From positions 1 through 64,000 of the forward strand of contig UBNE01000017.1 in assembly GCA_900466745.1 (NCBI GenBank): a DNA stretch of 64,000 nt. Reading direction: 5' to 3'. The notes beneath the pieces are model-generated. The model saw only the letters and a program-made list of their open reading frames with translations. It did not search any database and was not told the origin of the DNA. Source of the DNA: Hyphomicrobiales bacterium (GTDB taxonomy: Bacteria > Pseudomonadota > Alphaproteobacteria > Rhizobiales > Beijerinckiaceae). Position 1 is the first letter of the stretch. Each line of letters begins with the position of its first letter. Position numbers and translations under genes: made by a program. Shown piece by piece: positions 29,041 through 39,605 of the stretch.

Positions 29041-29307
29041 CTACATCAGCGGATCGAGCAGGAACGGCTTGTCCGGCACGGCGATCGCCTTGTTCGTCTT
29101 GGCCGGCTTGGCCAGCACCGAGGTCTGGCCATAGCTCGAGACGTCGTTGGCGTCCTCCCCGCCGATCTGGCTGTCGGGAAGGTCGACCGCGCCGGCGACG
29201 TTCGGCGGCGGCTCGAGCGGCCCCTTGCGCCCGCAAGCCGCGAGCGCCACGCCGAGCAGGCCGACGACCAGGAGGGTGCGGCCGAATTTCAGTCGGGAAT
29301 CAAGCAC
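29041..29307 (-). CDS. lptM: Small lipoprotein LptM (YifL-like)
   Basis: An 88-residue outer-membrane lipoprotein. A signal peptide ends in the lipobox LAAC followed by GRKGPLEPPP, the family hallmark; in E. coli LptM assists maturation of the LPS translocon LptD. The remaining C-terminus is short, polar and disordered. Start is a GTG at 29307 with GAGGG upstream. It lies directly upstream of lysA, its nearly invariant neighbour, and about 140 bases after argH. Confidence 0.88.
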   Translation of the reverse strand: MLDSRLKFGRTLLVVGLLGVALAACGRKGPLEPPPNVAGAVDLPDSQIGGEDANDVSSYGQTSVLAKPAKTNKAIAVPDKPFLLDPLM

Positions 29308-29444
29308 GAAAACGAACCCTCGGGCGAAACGTGGCGGGACCTTAGCGGAGGATGCGGCGGAGCGCGAGCGCTTGTGACGGGGGAGCCGCCATCCCGGACG
29401 AAGCGCAGCGGAAATCCGGGACGACGCGGCGGTTCGGCCGCGAA

Positions 29445-30830
29445 CTAACCCTTCGCGAGCTGCTTCAGCCAGCGCCTTGCCTGCTTGCGGACATTGGCCG
29501 GGGCCGTGCCGCCATAGCTGACGCGGCTCTTCACCGACTGGTCGACGCCGAGCACGGCGAAGACGGCCTCGGTGATCTGCGGCTCGACGCCCTGCATCTC
29601 GGCGAGCGAGAGCTTCTCCAACCCGACCTTCTTCTCGGAGGCGAGGGCGACGAGCCGGCCGGTGACGTGGTGCGCATCGCGGAACGGCATCTTCAGCACC
29701 CGCACCAGCCAGTCGGCGAGGTCGGTCGCGGTGGCGTAGCCGGCGCCGGCCGCCTTCTTCATCGCCTTGAGGTCGGGCTGCATGTCGCGGACCATGCCGG
29801 TCATCGCGGCGAGGCAGAGCGACAGCGTCTGGAGGGCGTCGAAGGTGCCTTCCTTGTCCTCCTGCATGTCCTTGGAATAGCTGAGCGGCAGGCCCTTCAT
29901 CAGGGTCAGCATCGCCTGCAGCGCGCCGAAGACGCGCCCGGCCTTGCCGCGCACCAGCTCGGCCGCGTCCGGGTTGCGCTTCTGCGGCATGATCGAGGAG
30001 CCGGTCGAGAAGGCGTCGGAGAGCCGGACGAAGCCGAATTGCGGCGTCGCCCAGAGCACGATCTCCTCGGCCAGCCGCGAGAGATGCATGGCGCAGATCG
30101 AGGCGGTGGAGAGCGTCTCCAGCACGAAGTCGCGATCCGAGACCGAATCGAGCGAGTTCGCCGTCGGCCGGTCGAAGCCGAGCGCCTTCGCCGTCATGTG
30201 CCGGTCGATCGGGAAGGAGGTGCCGGCGAGCGCGGCGGCGCCGAGCGGGCATTCGTTGAGGCGGGCGCGGGCATCGCGCACCCGGCTGCGGTCGCGGCCG
30301 AGCATCTCGACATAGGCCAGGAGATGATGGCCGAAGGTGACCGGCTGCGCCGATTGCAGATGGGTGAAGCCCGGCATCACCGAGCCGGCATGGCTCTCGG
30401 CCTTTTCGGCCAGGGCACGCTGGAGATCGGCCATCTGGCCGTCGAGCTCGTCGAGCGTGTCGCGCACCCACAGCCGCATGTCGGTCGCGACCTGGTCGTT
30501 GCGCGAGCGGGCGGTGTGCAGCCGGCCGGCGGCGAGGCCGATCCTGTCCTTGAGGTTCGACTCGACGTTCATGTGGACGTCTTCGAGCGCACGCGAAAAC
30601 GTGAAGGTCCCGCTCTCGATCTCGCTCTCGACCTGCCTGAGGCCGGCGGTGATGGTCGCGACGTCGTCTCTGGTCAGGATGCCGGTCTCGGCGAGCATGG
30701 CGGCATGGGCCAGCGAGCCGCGGATGTCCTGGCGCCAGAGCTTCCGGTCGAAATCGATGGAGGCGTTGATCTCCTCCATGATGGCGTCGGGACCTGTGGC
30801 GAAACGTCCACCCCACATGCGATTGCTCAC
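29445..30830 (-). CDS. argH: Argininosuccinate lyase
   Basis: Last step of arginine synthesis, splitting argininosuccinate to arginine and fumarate; cytoplasmic tetramer. The 461-residue protein has MWGGRF near the start, [26 protein letters not shown] and the fumarase/aspartase-superfamily signature [12 protein letters not shown] with the catalytic serine loop. It starts with GTG at 30830 behind AGGAAAG; an internal ATG four codons on is the alternative. Only 30 bases separate its start from the divergent tlpA. Confidence 0.96.
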   Translation of the reverse strand: MSNRMWGGRFATGPDAIMEEINASIDFDRKLWRQDIRGSLAHAAMLAETGILTRDDVATITAGLRQVESEIESGTFTFSRALEDVHMNVESNLKDRIGLAAGRLHTARSRNDQVATDMRLWVRDTLDELDGQMADLQRALAEKAESHAGSVMPGFTHLQSAQPVTFGHHLLAYVEMLGRDRSRVRDARARLNECPLGAAALAGTSFPIDRHMTAKALGFDRPTANSLDSVSDRDFVLETLSTASICAMHLSRLAEEIVLWATPQFGFVRLSDAFSTGSSIMPQKRNPDAAELVRGKAGRVFGALQAMLTLMKGLPLSYSKDMQEDKEGTFDALQTLSLCLAAMTGMVRDMQPDLKAMKKAAGAGYATATDLADWLVRVLKMPFRDAHHVTGRLVALASEKKVGLEKLSLAEMQGVEPQITEAVFAVLGVDQSVKSRVSYGGTAPANVRKQARRWLKQLAKG

Positions 30831-30860
30831 GACGGTCTTTCCTGCTTTTGAGGACGCACG

Positions 30861-31490
30861 ATGACGTCTGGAAAAAAGATCGGACTGGCCCTCGGGGTCG
30901 TGGCGGCGCTCGGCCTCGCTGGCGTGGCAGCCTTCTACTCCGGGCTGGGCGATGCCGGCAACGGATCATGCAGCGCCGCCGCCAAAACCGCGGCGCGCAT
31001 GGCGCCGCTCGCGAAGGGCGAGGTCGCCGCGGTCGAGATCCGCTCCCGCCCCGCGCCGGCCCCGGAGCTCGCCTTCGCCGGCCCGGACGGCAAGCCGCTG
31101 ACGCTCGCCGATTTCAGGGGCAGGACCGTGCTGGTCAATCTCTGGGCGACCTGGTGCGCGCCCTGCCTGAAGGAGATGCCGGCGCTCGACGCGCTCGAAA
31201 AGGCGATGGGCGGGCCCGATTTCGCCGTGGTCGCGATCAATATCGACACCCGCAATCTCGACAAGCCCAGGGCCTGGCTCGCCGAGAACGGGGTCACGGC
31301 CCTGCTCTTCCATGGCGACCCGCAGGCCGCGACCTTCCAGGCCCTGCGCAAGGCGCATCAGGTCGAGGGCATGCCGGTCAGCATCATCGTCGACAGATCC
31401 GGCTGCGAGCTCGGCATCATCCAGGGCCCGGCCGACTGGGCGAGCGCCGATTCGAAGGCGCTGATGGCGGCCGCCGCCGGTCGCCCCTGA
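30861..31490 (+). CDS. tlpA: TlpA-type membrane-anchored thioredoxin
   Basis: A 209-residue protein with one N-terminal membrane anchor (about 7-27) and a periplasmic thioredoxin-like domain carrying WATWCAPC (Cys99, Cys102) and the cis-proline loop EGMPVS. Members reduce apocytochrome c or the copper centre of cytochrome oxidase during assembly, as Bradyrhizobium TlpA does; that role is inferred here. Extra cysteines near residue 37 and in RSGCELG resemble the second disulfide of TlpA proteins. GAGGA precedes the start. Divergent from argH with a 30-base gap. Confidence 0.88.
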   Translation: MTSGKKIGLALGVVAALGLAGVAAFYSGLGDAGNGSCSAAAKTAARMAPLAKGEVAAVEIRSRPAPAPELAFAGPDGKPLTLADFRGRTVLVNLWATWCAPCLKEMPALDALEKAMGGPDFAVVAINIDTRNLDKPRAWLAENGVTALLFHGDPQAATFQALRKAHQVEGMPVSIIVDRSGCELGIIQGPADWASADSKALMAAAAGRP

Positions 31491-31569
31491 TCGCCCCCGC
31501 GACCGGCCGACGAATTCTTGTCGCATTGCGGCGTTCTGCTGCACGCAGCAGCAGAGGAAAGGATCGGAC

Positions 31570-32559
31570 ATGACGGGCGCAGAGAACCGCAGGGGGAAGC
31601 TCGGACCGGCGCGCCTCGCCGCGCTGGCATTGGCCGCCCTGCTGGCGGCCAGCCCCGCCGGCGCGCAGGAGCGCAAGCCCGTCGCCGGGACCAGCGTCTC
31701 GCTCGCCGCGCCGAAGGGCTTCGAGCCCGCGACCGGCTTCGCCGGGCTGATGAACAAGGCGACGCAGGCGAGCGTGCTCGTCGTCGAGCTGCCGGCCGAG
31801 GCCCACGCCCAGCTCTCGGCCCTGTTCGAGAACGCCGACGCGGCCAAGGCGGGCTTCGCCCGCCAGAACGTCACCATCGCCGCGCTCGACCGGGTCGATG
31901 TCGGCGGCGAGAAGATCCCGCTCCTCACCGGCTCGCAGATCGCGCCCAATGGCGGCACCTTCGACAAGTGGATCGCGCTGTTCAAGGGCGAGAAGACGGT
32001 GATGCTCACCGTGCAGGCGCCCAAGGCCGCCAAGCTCGCCCCCGCGACGGTCAAGACGATGATCGCCTCGGTCTCTCTGGGCAAGGAACCCTCGCTCGAC
32101 GACAAGCTCGCCGCCCTGCCCTTCGCCATCAAGCCGGCCGCTCCCTTCCGCGTCATCGACACCATCGGCGGCTCCGGCGCGCTGCTCACGGTCGGCGACC
32201 GGGACACGGATCCCTCGGGCACGCAGCCCCTGATGGTCGTCGCCTACCAGACCTCGGCGCCCGTGAAGCCGGGGCAGGAGGAGGCGCTCTCCGAGACGCT
32301 GCTCAAGGGCACCCGCAATCTCGAGAACGCCACCATCGCCGAACGCCGGCACCTGCCCTTCGCCGGCGGCGACGGCATGCTGCTGCGCGGCGGCTTCAAG
32401 CACCCCAGCGGCGCCGACAAGGCCTTCGCGCAATATCTCGCCATCGGCCCGGATGGCCGCTTCGTCCGCCTGATCGTGATGGCGGACGAAAGCGCGATGC
32501 CGCAGCTCCAGCCGGCCATCGACCAGACCGTGGCGAGCATCGCCTTCACGGCGAAGTAG
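31570..32559 (+). CDS. Exported protein of unknown function
   Basis: A 329-residue protein with a signal peptide (about 1-33, ending AGAQE). I do not recognise the family. It appears to hold two similar alpha/beta halves: each has a SVSLAAPKGFEP- or PAAPFRVID-like opening, a middle strand with VLVVELPAEA or LMVVAYQTSA, and a closing amphipathic helix followed by ASVSLGK or ASIAFTAK, suggesting an internal duplication (my reading). No catalytic motif is visible. It lies 80 bases after tlpA and 82 before the carbamoyltransferase, all in the same direction. Confidence 0.75.
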   Translation: MTGAENRRGKLGPARLAALALAALLAASPAGAQERKPVAGTSVSLAAPKGFEPATGFAGLMNKATQASVLVVELPAEAHAQLSALFENADAAKAGFARQNVTIAALDRVDVGGEKIPLLTGSQIAPNGGTFDKWIALFKGEKTVMLTVQAPKAAKLAPATVKTMIASVSLGKEPSLDDKLAALPFAIKPAAPFRVIDTIGGSGALLTVGDRDTDPSGTQPLMVVAYQTSAPVKPGQEEALSETLLKGTRNLENATIAERRHLPFAGGDGMLLRGGFKHPSGADKAFAQYLAIGPDGRFVRLIVMADESAMPQLQPAIDQTVASIAFTAK

Positions 32560-32640
32560 CCGCCGCGCCTCCGCAGATGGCCGCTCGGCCCCGCGCCATT
32601 GCGATTGGCGCGGCGCGCCGGCGCGGGTAAAGGCATATCC

Positions 32641-34371
32641 ATGCGCTATACGATCGGCCTCGCCACCACCTTCCACGACCCCGCCATCGCGATCATCGGC
32701 CCCGACGGCGCCGTGCTCTTCGCCGAGGCGACCGAGCGCTACCTGCAATACAAGCGCGCGCCCAATTGCGAGCCCGATTCGGCCCCGCGGATGGAAGCTC
32801 TGCTGAAGCGCTACATCCCGAAGGACGCCGAGGTCGCCATCGCCACGAGCTGGGGCGAGGATTTCACCGGCTTCCTCGACCAGATGGCGCGGGCCGGCTC
32901 CTTCACCCTCGACGCGCTGCTCAGGCTCTCGCCGGAGCTCAACCGCTCGCTGGTGCCGGAGCGCACCGAGCGCGCCCTGATCGCCTCGCTGCATCTCGGC
33001 CAGCAGCGCGCCGGCATGGGCGTGCTGCTCGGCCTCGACCGCGCCTATGGCAAGGCCAATGTCACCGGCCTGAAGCGCTACGGCCACCATCTCAGCCATG
33101 CGGCCTATGCCTGCTGGTCCTCGCCCTTCGAGAACGCCGCCTGCCTCGTCGTCGACGGCATGGGCGAGACCGGCGCCTCGGCCATCTTCGCGCTCGAGAA
33201 CGGCAGGCTGCGCGAGGTGAAGCGCCATCGCGGCCGGGAATCGATCGGCTTCTATTTCGGGCTCGTCACCGACCTCGCCGGCTTCGACCAGGCCAAGGGC
33301 GAGGAATGGAAGATCATGGGGCTCGCGCCCTATGGCAAGGCCGACCCGGAGCTGATGGCGCTGCTGCGCAGGCTCTACACCATCGAGGGCCACAAGCTCT
33401 CCTTCGCCAAGGCCGATGTGGTGCAGGCGGTCGCCGCCGAGATCCTGGCGAAACGTCCCGCCGACGCGCTCGACCGGGGCTGGGCCGATCTCGCCCGCTG
33501 CGGGCAGGACGTCTTCGCCGAGATGATGGAGGCGCTGCTGGCTGAGGCCGCCGCGCTCGTTCCCAGCGAAAACCTCGTCCTCGCCGGAGGCTGCGCGCTG
33601 AACTCCTCCTTCAACGGCAGGATCGCCGGCCGCCACGGCTTTAAGACCGTGTTCGTGCCCTCGGCGCCGGCCGATGACGGCAATGCGATCGGCGCCGCCT
33701 GGCTCGCCCATGCCGAGGCGAATCCGGACTGGCGCGCGCCGAAGGGACCGCTCTCGCCCTATCTCGGCTCCACCGTCTCGACCGAGCCCTTCGAGCGCAT
33801 GCAGGCCTGGGAGAAACGGCTGCGCAGGCTCGCCCCCGAGGAGATCGCGCCGGTGACGGCGAAGCTTCTCACCGAGGGCAAGCTCATCGGCTGGGTGCAG
33901 GGCCGCGCCGAATTCGGGCCGCGCGCGCTCGGCAACCGCTCGATCATCGCCGATCCGCGCCCGGCCGACGCCAAGGACATCCTCAACGCCAAGGTGAAGT
34001 ATCGCGAGGCCTTCCGCCCCTTCGCGCCCTCGATCCTGGCCGAGCAGGCCGCCGACTGGTTCGAGAACTACCAGGACGCGCCCTATATGGAGCGCACGCT
34101 GACCTGGAAGGAGGCGGTGCGCCACCGCGTCCCGGCCGTGGTCCATGAGGACGCGACCGGCCGCCTCCAGAGCGTCACGGCCGAGCGCAATCCGCGCTAC
34201 CACGCGCTGATCTCGGCCTTCCACGCACTGACGGGCGTGCCGGTGATCCTCAACACCTCCTTCAACATCATGGGCAAGCCGATCCTGCACACGGCGGAGG
34301 ACGCGATCCTGATGTTCTACACCAGCGGGCTCGACGCGCTGGTGGTGGAGGACTGGCTGCTGGTGAAGTGA
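32641..34371 (+). CDS. NodU/CmcH-family carbamoyltransferase
   Basis: A 576-residue cytoplasmic enzyme of the family that transfers carbamoyl from carbamoyl phosphate, via carbamoyl-adenylate, to hydroxyl groups of Nod factors, cephamycin or nebramycin. The N-terminal Kae1-like domain has TTFHDPAIAII, the metal-binding HHLSHAAYA, VVDGMGETGAS, and LAGGCALNSSFNG with SAPADDGNAIGAAW; the C-terminal domain has GRAEFGPRALGNRSIIADPR and YREAFRPFAPS. All family landmarks are present. No nod, antibiotic or sugar-modifying genes are adjacent, so the acceptor is unknown. Confidence 0.9.
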   Translation: MRYTIGLATTFHDPAIAIIGPDGAVLFAEATERYLQYKRAPNCEPDSAPRMEALLKRYIPKDAEVAIATSWGEDFTGFLDQMARAGSFTLDALLRLSPELNRSLVPERTERALIASLHLGQQRAGMGVLLGLDRAYGKANVTGLKRYGHHLSHAAYACWSSPFENAACLVVDGMGETGASAIFALENGRLREVKRHRGRESIGFYFGLVTDLAGFDQAKGEEWKIMGLAPYGKADPELMALLRRLYTIEGHKLSFAKADVVQAVAAEILAKRPADALDRGWADLARCGQDVFAEMMEALLAEAAALVPSENLVLAGGCALNSSFNGRIAGRHGFKTVFVPSAPADDGNAIGAAWLAHAEANPDWRAPKGPLSPYLGSTVSTEPFERMQAWEKRLRRLAPEEIAPVTAKLLTEGKLIGWVQGRAEFGPRALGNRSIIADPRPADAKDILNAKVKYREAFRPFAPSILAEQAADWFENYQDAPYMERTLTWKEAVRHRVPAVVHEDATGRLQSVTAERNPRYHALISAFHALTGVPVILNTSFNIMGKPILHTAEDAILMFYTSGLDALVVEDWLLVK

Positions 34372-34403
34372 AGGCTGCCGGCCGCCCGGCCCAAGAGCAC
34401 GCC

Positions 34404-34511
34404 GTCACCCCGGACGCAGCGAAGCGGAGATCCGGGATCCATGCCGGAGCGCTGTCCGAAGAAGGTTCCGGCATGGATCCCGGGTCTCCCTCCGGTCCCC
34501 CGGGATGACCG
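34404..34511. repeat. REP-like palindrome (GGCATGGATCCCGG family)
   Basis: A 17-base perfect pair CCGGGATCCATGCCGGA (34432-34448) with its complement (34467-34483) is flanked by CACCCCGGACGCAGCGAAG and CCCCCGGGATGACC. It shares its 14-base core with 15819-15869 and fills most of the 259-base gap before the DUF1272 gene. Confidence 0.8.
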
Positions 34512-34630
34512 CGCAAGATTCGAAGGGCTGAAAAACCGATCCGCCTCGTTGATCGGTCCGATCACACGAAATCGCTGGTTTCGGCCCGGTTTGCGGTCAT
34601 TCTTCCGGCCCTCGGAAGGGAGACGACGCC

Positions 34631-34879
34631 ATGCTGCAATTGCGCCCGAACTGCGAATGCTGCAACCGCGACCTGCCGCCGCAATCGCGCGACGCCCTGA
34701 TCTGCACCTTCGAATGCACCTTCTGCAGCGACTGCGCCGAGACGCGCTTCGCCGGCACCTGCCCGAATTGCGGCGGCGAGCTCGTGCGCCGCCCGGTCAG
34801 GCCGGGGCGGATGCTGGAAAAATACCCGGCCTCGACAGAACGCATCCGCAAGCCGCATCCGCAATGCGCGGCGGCTTGA
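34631..34879 (+). CDS. DUF1272 protein, cysteine-rich
   Basis: An 82-residue cytoplasmic protein matching the DUF1272 pattern: MLQLRPNCECCNRDLPP at the start, ICTFECTFCSDCAE in the middle and TCPNCGGELVRRP after. Nine cysteines (8, 10, 11, 25, 29, 32, 35, 44, 47) are arranged to bind two zinc ions, by analogy with RING- or rubredoxin-like folds. The function is unknown. AGGGAG lies about eight bases before the start. The zeta-like kinase follows, linked by a short overlapping frame. Confidence 0.88.
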   Translation: MLQLRPNCECCNRDLPPQSRDALICTFECTFCSDCAETRFAGTCPNCGGELVRRPVRPGRMLEKYPASTERIRKPHPQCAAA

Positions 34880-34935
34880 AAGCGCTGGCCCGGATTGGCG
34901 CGAGGATGGAGCGCGTGTTAGCCAGAGCGGAATGA
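34864..34935 (+). CDS. Possible 23-residue coupling peptide before the zeta-like gene
   Basis: A short frame starting MRGGLKALARIGARMERV overlaps the end of the DUF1272 gene by 16 bases and its stop overlaps the next start as ATGA (34932-34935). It may serve only translational coupling; it is too short to be a normal epsilon-type antitoxin. No independent ribosome-binding site is evident. Confidence 0.25.
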   Translation: MRGGLKALARIGARMERVLARAE

Positions 34936-35540
34936 CGACCGCACGCCCTCAGTTCTGGATCGTCGCCGGCCCCAATGGAGTCGGCAAGACGACTTATGCC
35001 TTCCGTCACATCAAGGCCGTTTCCGGCAGCACGCGCTTCGTCAATCTCGACGAGATCGCGCGCGGACTCTCCCCTCTCGATCCGTCGATGGAGCAGCAGC
35101 GCGCCGGTCGCGTCGCGCTGGAATTGACACGTTCGCTGATCGCCGAGCGGCGGTCGTTCTCGATCGAGACGACGCTTTCGGGAAAGACCCATCTGCGCAC
35201 GATCGACGCGGCCCGAAAGGCCGGTTTCGTCGTCAACCTGCTGTATTTTCTCGTCGCCAGCCCAGAGGTCTCGCTGGCTCGCATCGCTCGCCGCGTCAGC
35301 GAGGGCGGGCATGATGTCGCGGAGGCCGATGTCCGTCGCCGCTTCGCGCGTTCGCTCGAAAACCTGCCGACCTATATCGATGCGGTCGACCAATGGCGCG
35401 TCTTCGACAACGCGACCTTGCGCCCCAAGGCGGTGGCCGAAGGGCGGCGCGGTTGCATCTCGCTGATCGAGCGCGAGGGCGGTCTGCCGCAGGCGCTATG
35501 GGCGGCGCTGGAGACGCTGCCGCCCTGCGTGGAAGGCTGA
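34932..35540 (+). CDS. Zeta-toxin-like P-loop kinase
   Basis: A 202-residue protein with Walker A GPNGVGKTT (about 13-21), the conserved NLDEIARGL and an FSIETTLSGKTHL segment, a core typical of zeta-toxin-family and related AAA proteins, and a C-terminal helical region (RRRFARSLENLP). Zeta toxins phosphorylate UDP-N-acetylglucosamine, but many chromosomal relatives have other or unknown substrates. No epsilon antitoxin or other recognised antitoxin lies next to it. Codon use is somewhat less GC-biased than in surrounding core genes, consistent with accessory status. Confidence 0.8.
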   Translation: MTTARPQFWIVAGPNGVGKTTYAFRHIKAVSGSTRFVNLDEIARGLSPLDPSMEQQRAGRVALELTRSLIAERRSFSIETTLSGKTHLRTIDAARKAGFVVNLLYFLVASPEVSLARIARRVSEGGHDVAEADVRRRFARSLENLPTYIDAVDQWRVFDNATLRPKAVAEGRRGCISLIEREGGLPQALWAALETLPPCVEG

Positions 35541-35557
35541 GACCGAAGCCTGCGCCC

Positions 35558-35893
35558 TCAGCTCGCCTGCTTCACCGCGATGCCCTTCTCCTCGAAGAGC
35601 GCCTGCAGTTCGCCGGCCTGGAACATCTCGCGGGTGATGTCGCAGCCGCCGACGAACTCGCCCTTGACGTAGAGCTGCGGGATCGTCGGCCAGTTCGAAT
35701 AGGCCTTGATGCCCTCGCGGATCTCCTGGTCCTCCAGCACGTTGACGCCTTTGAACGGCACGCCGACGTAAGACAGGATCTGCACGACCTGGCCGGAGAA
35801 GCCGCACATCGGGAATTGCGGCGTGCCCTTCATGAACAGCACCACGTCGTTGTTCTTCACTTCCGCTTCGATGCGGGCATTGACGTCGGACAT
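35558..35893 (-). CDS. grxD: Monothiol glutaredoxin, Grx4 family
   Basis: A 111-residue cytoplasmic protein with the monothiol active site MCGFSGQ (Cys30), the KGTPQFP loop before it, and [19 protein letters not shown] with the cis-proline and glutathione-binding residues. Grx4 proteins hold a bridging 2Fe-2S cluster with BolA. The ATG at 35893 gives the family-typical [12 protein letters not shown] start; the longer frame to 36013 is not needed. bolA lies upstream in the same direction with one gene between them. Confidence 0.94.
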   Translation of the reverse strand: MSDVNARIEAEVKNNDVVLFMKGTPQFPMCGFSGQVVQILSYVGVPFKGVNVLEDQEIREGIKAYSNWPTIPQLYVKGEFVGGCDITREMFQAGELQALFEEKGIAVKQAS

Positions 35894-36015
35894 GGGATGA
35901 CGGCCTTTCTGCCGGACGGAACTGATGGCGGTCGCCGATGCGATCCGCCTTATATCGGGACGAGCGTTAGCAGATTCCAGAGGAAGCCGCATCCGCCGCC
36001 TCGCCCCTCGCACGA

Positions 36016-36474
36016 TCAGGGTGCGGCATACCCTTCCGGGAAGGTGCGCGACGCTTCGTTCTCGAAGCGGAAATTGGTCATCGCCCAGCCTTCTTTGATC
36101 TTCTTGTAGGTGAACTGGTAGTACATGAACGGATAGCGATTATCGTCGTACTGCGCGTAGAACACCATCACCCGGATCAGATCGTTGTAGTTCCGGTCGT
36201 AGGCGAGGCCGAGGACATCGGGCTTTTTCTTGCTGAACGGCCTGAGATTGGTGGAGAGTTCGGTGTTCTCGCCCTTCTTCTTCAGGAGCCGCATCACCTC
36301 GGCGACAAATGGCTCGGCCCCGTCGCTCTGAAGCCGGTCCAGCAAGGCGCGCGAATTCGCGACCGGATCCTCCACCGGCGGCATGATTTGGGCCATGGCC
36401 GAGGTTGCGTTCAGCGCGATACAGAGCGCCGCAGCCGCCAGGCCGGCGCGCAATGACACCGCCAGCCGCCTCAT
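36016..36474 (-). CDS. Exported protein of unknown function within the bolA-grxD operon
   Basis: A 152-residue protein with a signal peptide (about 1-28, cut after SAMA). The mature part is mixed alpha/beta with a central [20 protein letters not shown] and [20 protein letters not shown], wording reminiscent of small NTF2-like or DUF4864-type proteins, but I cannot assign a family. Its start overlaps the bolA stop by four bases (ATGA), which indicates translational coupling. It interrupts the usual bolA-grxD neighbourhood. Confidence 0.78.
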   Translation of the reverse strand: MRRLAVSLRAGLAAAALCIALNATSAMAQIMPPVEDPVANSRALLDRLQSDGAEPFVAEVMRLLKKKGENTELSTNLRPFSKKKPDVLGLAYDRNYNDLIRVMVFYAQYDDNRYPFMYYQFTYKKIKEGWAMTNFRFENEASRTFPEGYAAP

Positions 36475-36704
36475 TCCGGCACCGCCGTCGTCAGCGCGAG
36501 CGCGTGCAGCACGCCGCCCATATTCCCCTGCAGCGCGGCATAGACCATCTGGTGCTGCTGCACCCGGTTCTTGCCCTTGAAGGCGGCCGAGACGACGGTC
36601 GCGGCATAGTGGTCGCCGTCGCCGGCCAGATCCCTGATCTCGACCGCCGCATCCGGCAGCGCCGTCTTGATCATCCGCTCGATCTCATGGGCATCCATCG
36701 CCAT
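36471..36704 (-). CDS. bolA: BolA-family protein
   Basis: A 77-residue cytoplasmic protein with the BolA fold: MIKTALPDAAVEIRDLAGDGDHYAATVVS, the FKGKNRVQQHQMVYAAL helix, and ending [11 protein letters not shown]. The conserved histidine in RVQQHQMVY is the cluster ligand in Grx-BolA heterodimers. AGGAG lies eight bases before the ATG at 36704. With grxD two genes downstream, it probably takes part in iron-sulfur sensing or delivery. It follows purL in the same direction across a long palindrome. Confidence 0.92.
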   Translation of the reverse strand: MAMDAHEIERMIKTALPDAAVEIRDLAGDGDHYAATVVSAAFKGKNRVQQHQMVYAALQGNMGGVLHALALTTAVPE

Positions 36705-36735
36705 GGGTTCAACTCCTAAATCAGCAACGCCATCC

Positions 36736-36858
36736 GTCATTGCGAGGAACGAAGCGACGAAGCAACCCAGGGGGACGCAGAGCGCGGCCGCCCCTGGATC
36801 GCTTCGCGGAGCCTGTCCTCGGGCTTGCCGAAGGCAAGACCCGGGGGCTCGCAATGAC
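36736..36858. repeat. Long imperfect palindrome between purL and bolA
   Basis: GTCATTGCGAG (36736-36746) and CTCGCAATGAC (36848-36858) are perfect ends of an element whose interior contains further complementary pieces (CCAGGGG near 36778 with CCCCTGG near 36796). Similar GTCATTGCGAG-ended palindromes are common dispersed repeats in bacteria. Confidence 0.75.
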
Positions 36859-36860
36859 GA

Positions 36861-39071
<2,211 letters not shown>

Positions 39072-39167
39072 GGGCTCAGGCTTCCTGGCGGTCCGGCGAG
39101 GGGGTTTGGCAGGGGCATAGCCTGCCTCACGCCGCAGTACAACGCATTCGCGCCCGTGCCGCCCGTT

Positions 39168-39605
39168 TCAGCTCCGAATCGCTGAAAGCGCCGCCCTGAG
39201 CGGCGCCGGGATCGGCACCGGCTTCTGCCCGGCCCGCTGCACATAGACATGGGTGAAGCGCCCCTGCGCCGCGGCCTGCCCGCCGCCCTGCCGGAAGATG
39301 CCGATGCGGTAGGTGACCGAGCTGTTGCCCAGCCGCTCGACCGCGATCCCCGCCTCGACGACCTCAGGAAAGGCGACGCTTTCGAAATAGGTGCAGCCGG
39401 TCTCGACCACGAGGCCGACGATCCCGCTCGCCGCCGGATCGAGGAAGCCGTTCTCGATCAGCCAGGCGTTCACGGCCGTATCGAACCAGCCGTAATAGAC
39501 GACGTTGTTGACATGGCCGAAGACGTCGTTGTCGTGCCAGCGCGTCGGAATGGCGCGGAAGACGCGGAAATCGTTGCGCGTCAGGCGCGGCTGCCGCTCG
39601 CTCAC
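39168..39605 (-). CDS. Hotdog-fold acyl-CoA thioesterase (YbgC/FadM type)
   Basis: A 145-residue cytoplasmic 4HBT-family protein. The active-site motif RWHDNDVFGHVNNVVYYGWFD with its aspartate is intact and TRFTHVYV-like strand wording (GRFTHVYVQRAG) follows. Family members hydrolyse short- to long-chain acyl-CoAs or act with Tol-Pal; the substrate is open. Its start overlaps the methyltransferase stop by four bases (ATGA at 39602-39605), so the two genes are translationally coupled. Confidence 0.88.
   Translation of the reverse strand: MSERQPRLTRNDFRVFRAIPTRWHDNDVFGHVNNVVYYGWFDTAVNAWLIENGFLDPAASGIVGLVVETGCTYFESVAFPEVVEAGIAVERLGNSSVTYRIGIFRQGGGQAAAQGRFTHVYVQRAGQKPVPIPAPLRAALSAIRS

Noticed and set aside
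31417..34290. Minus-strand open frame of about 950 codons
   Set aside because: Antisense to the carbamoyltransferase and the exported protein before it; no recognisable domain.
34932..35540. Complete epsilon/zeta toxin-antitoxin system
   Set aside because: Only the zeta-like half is recognised; the 23-codon frame before it is too short to be an epsilon protein.
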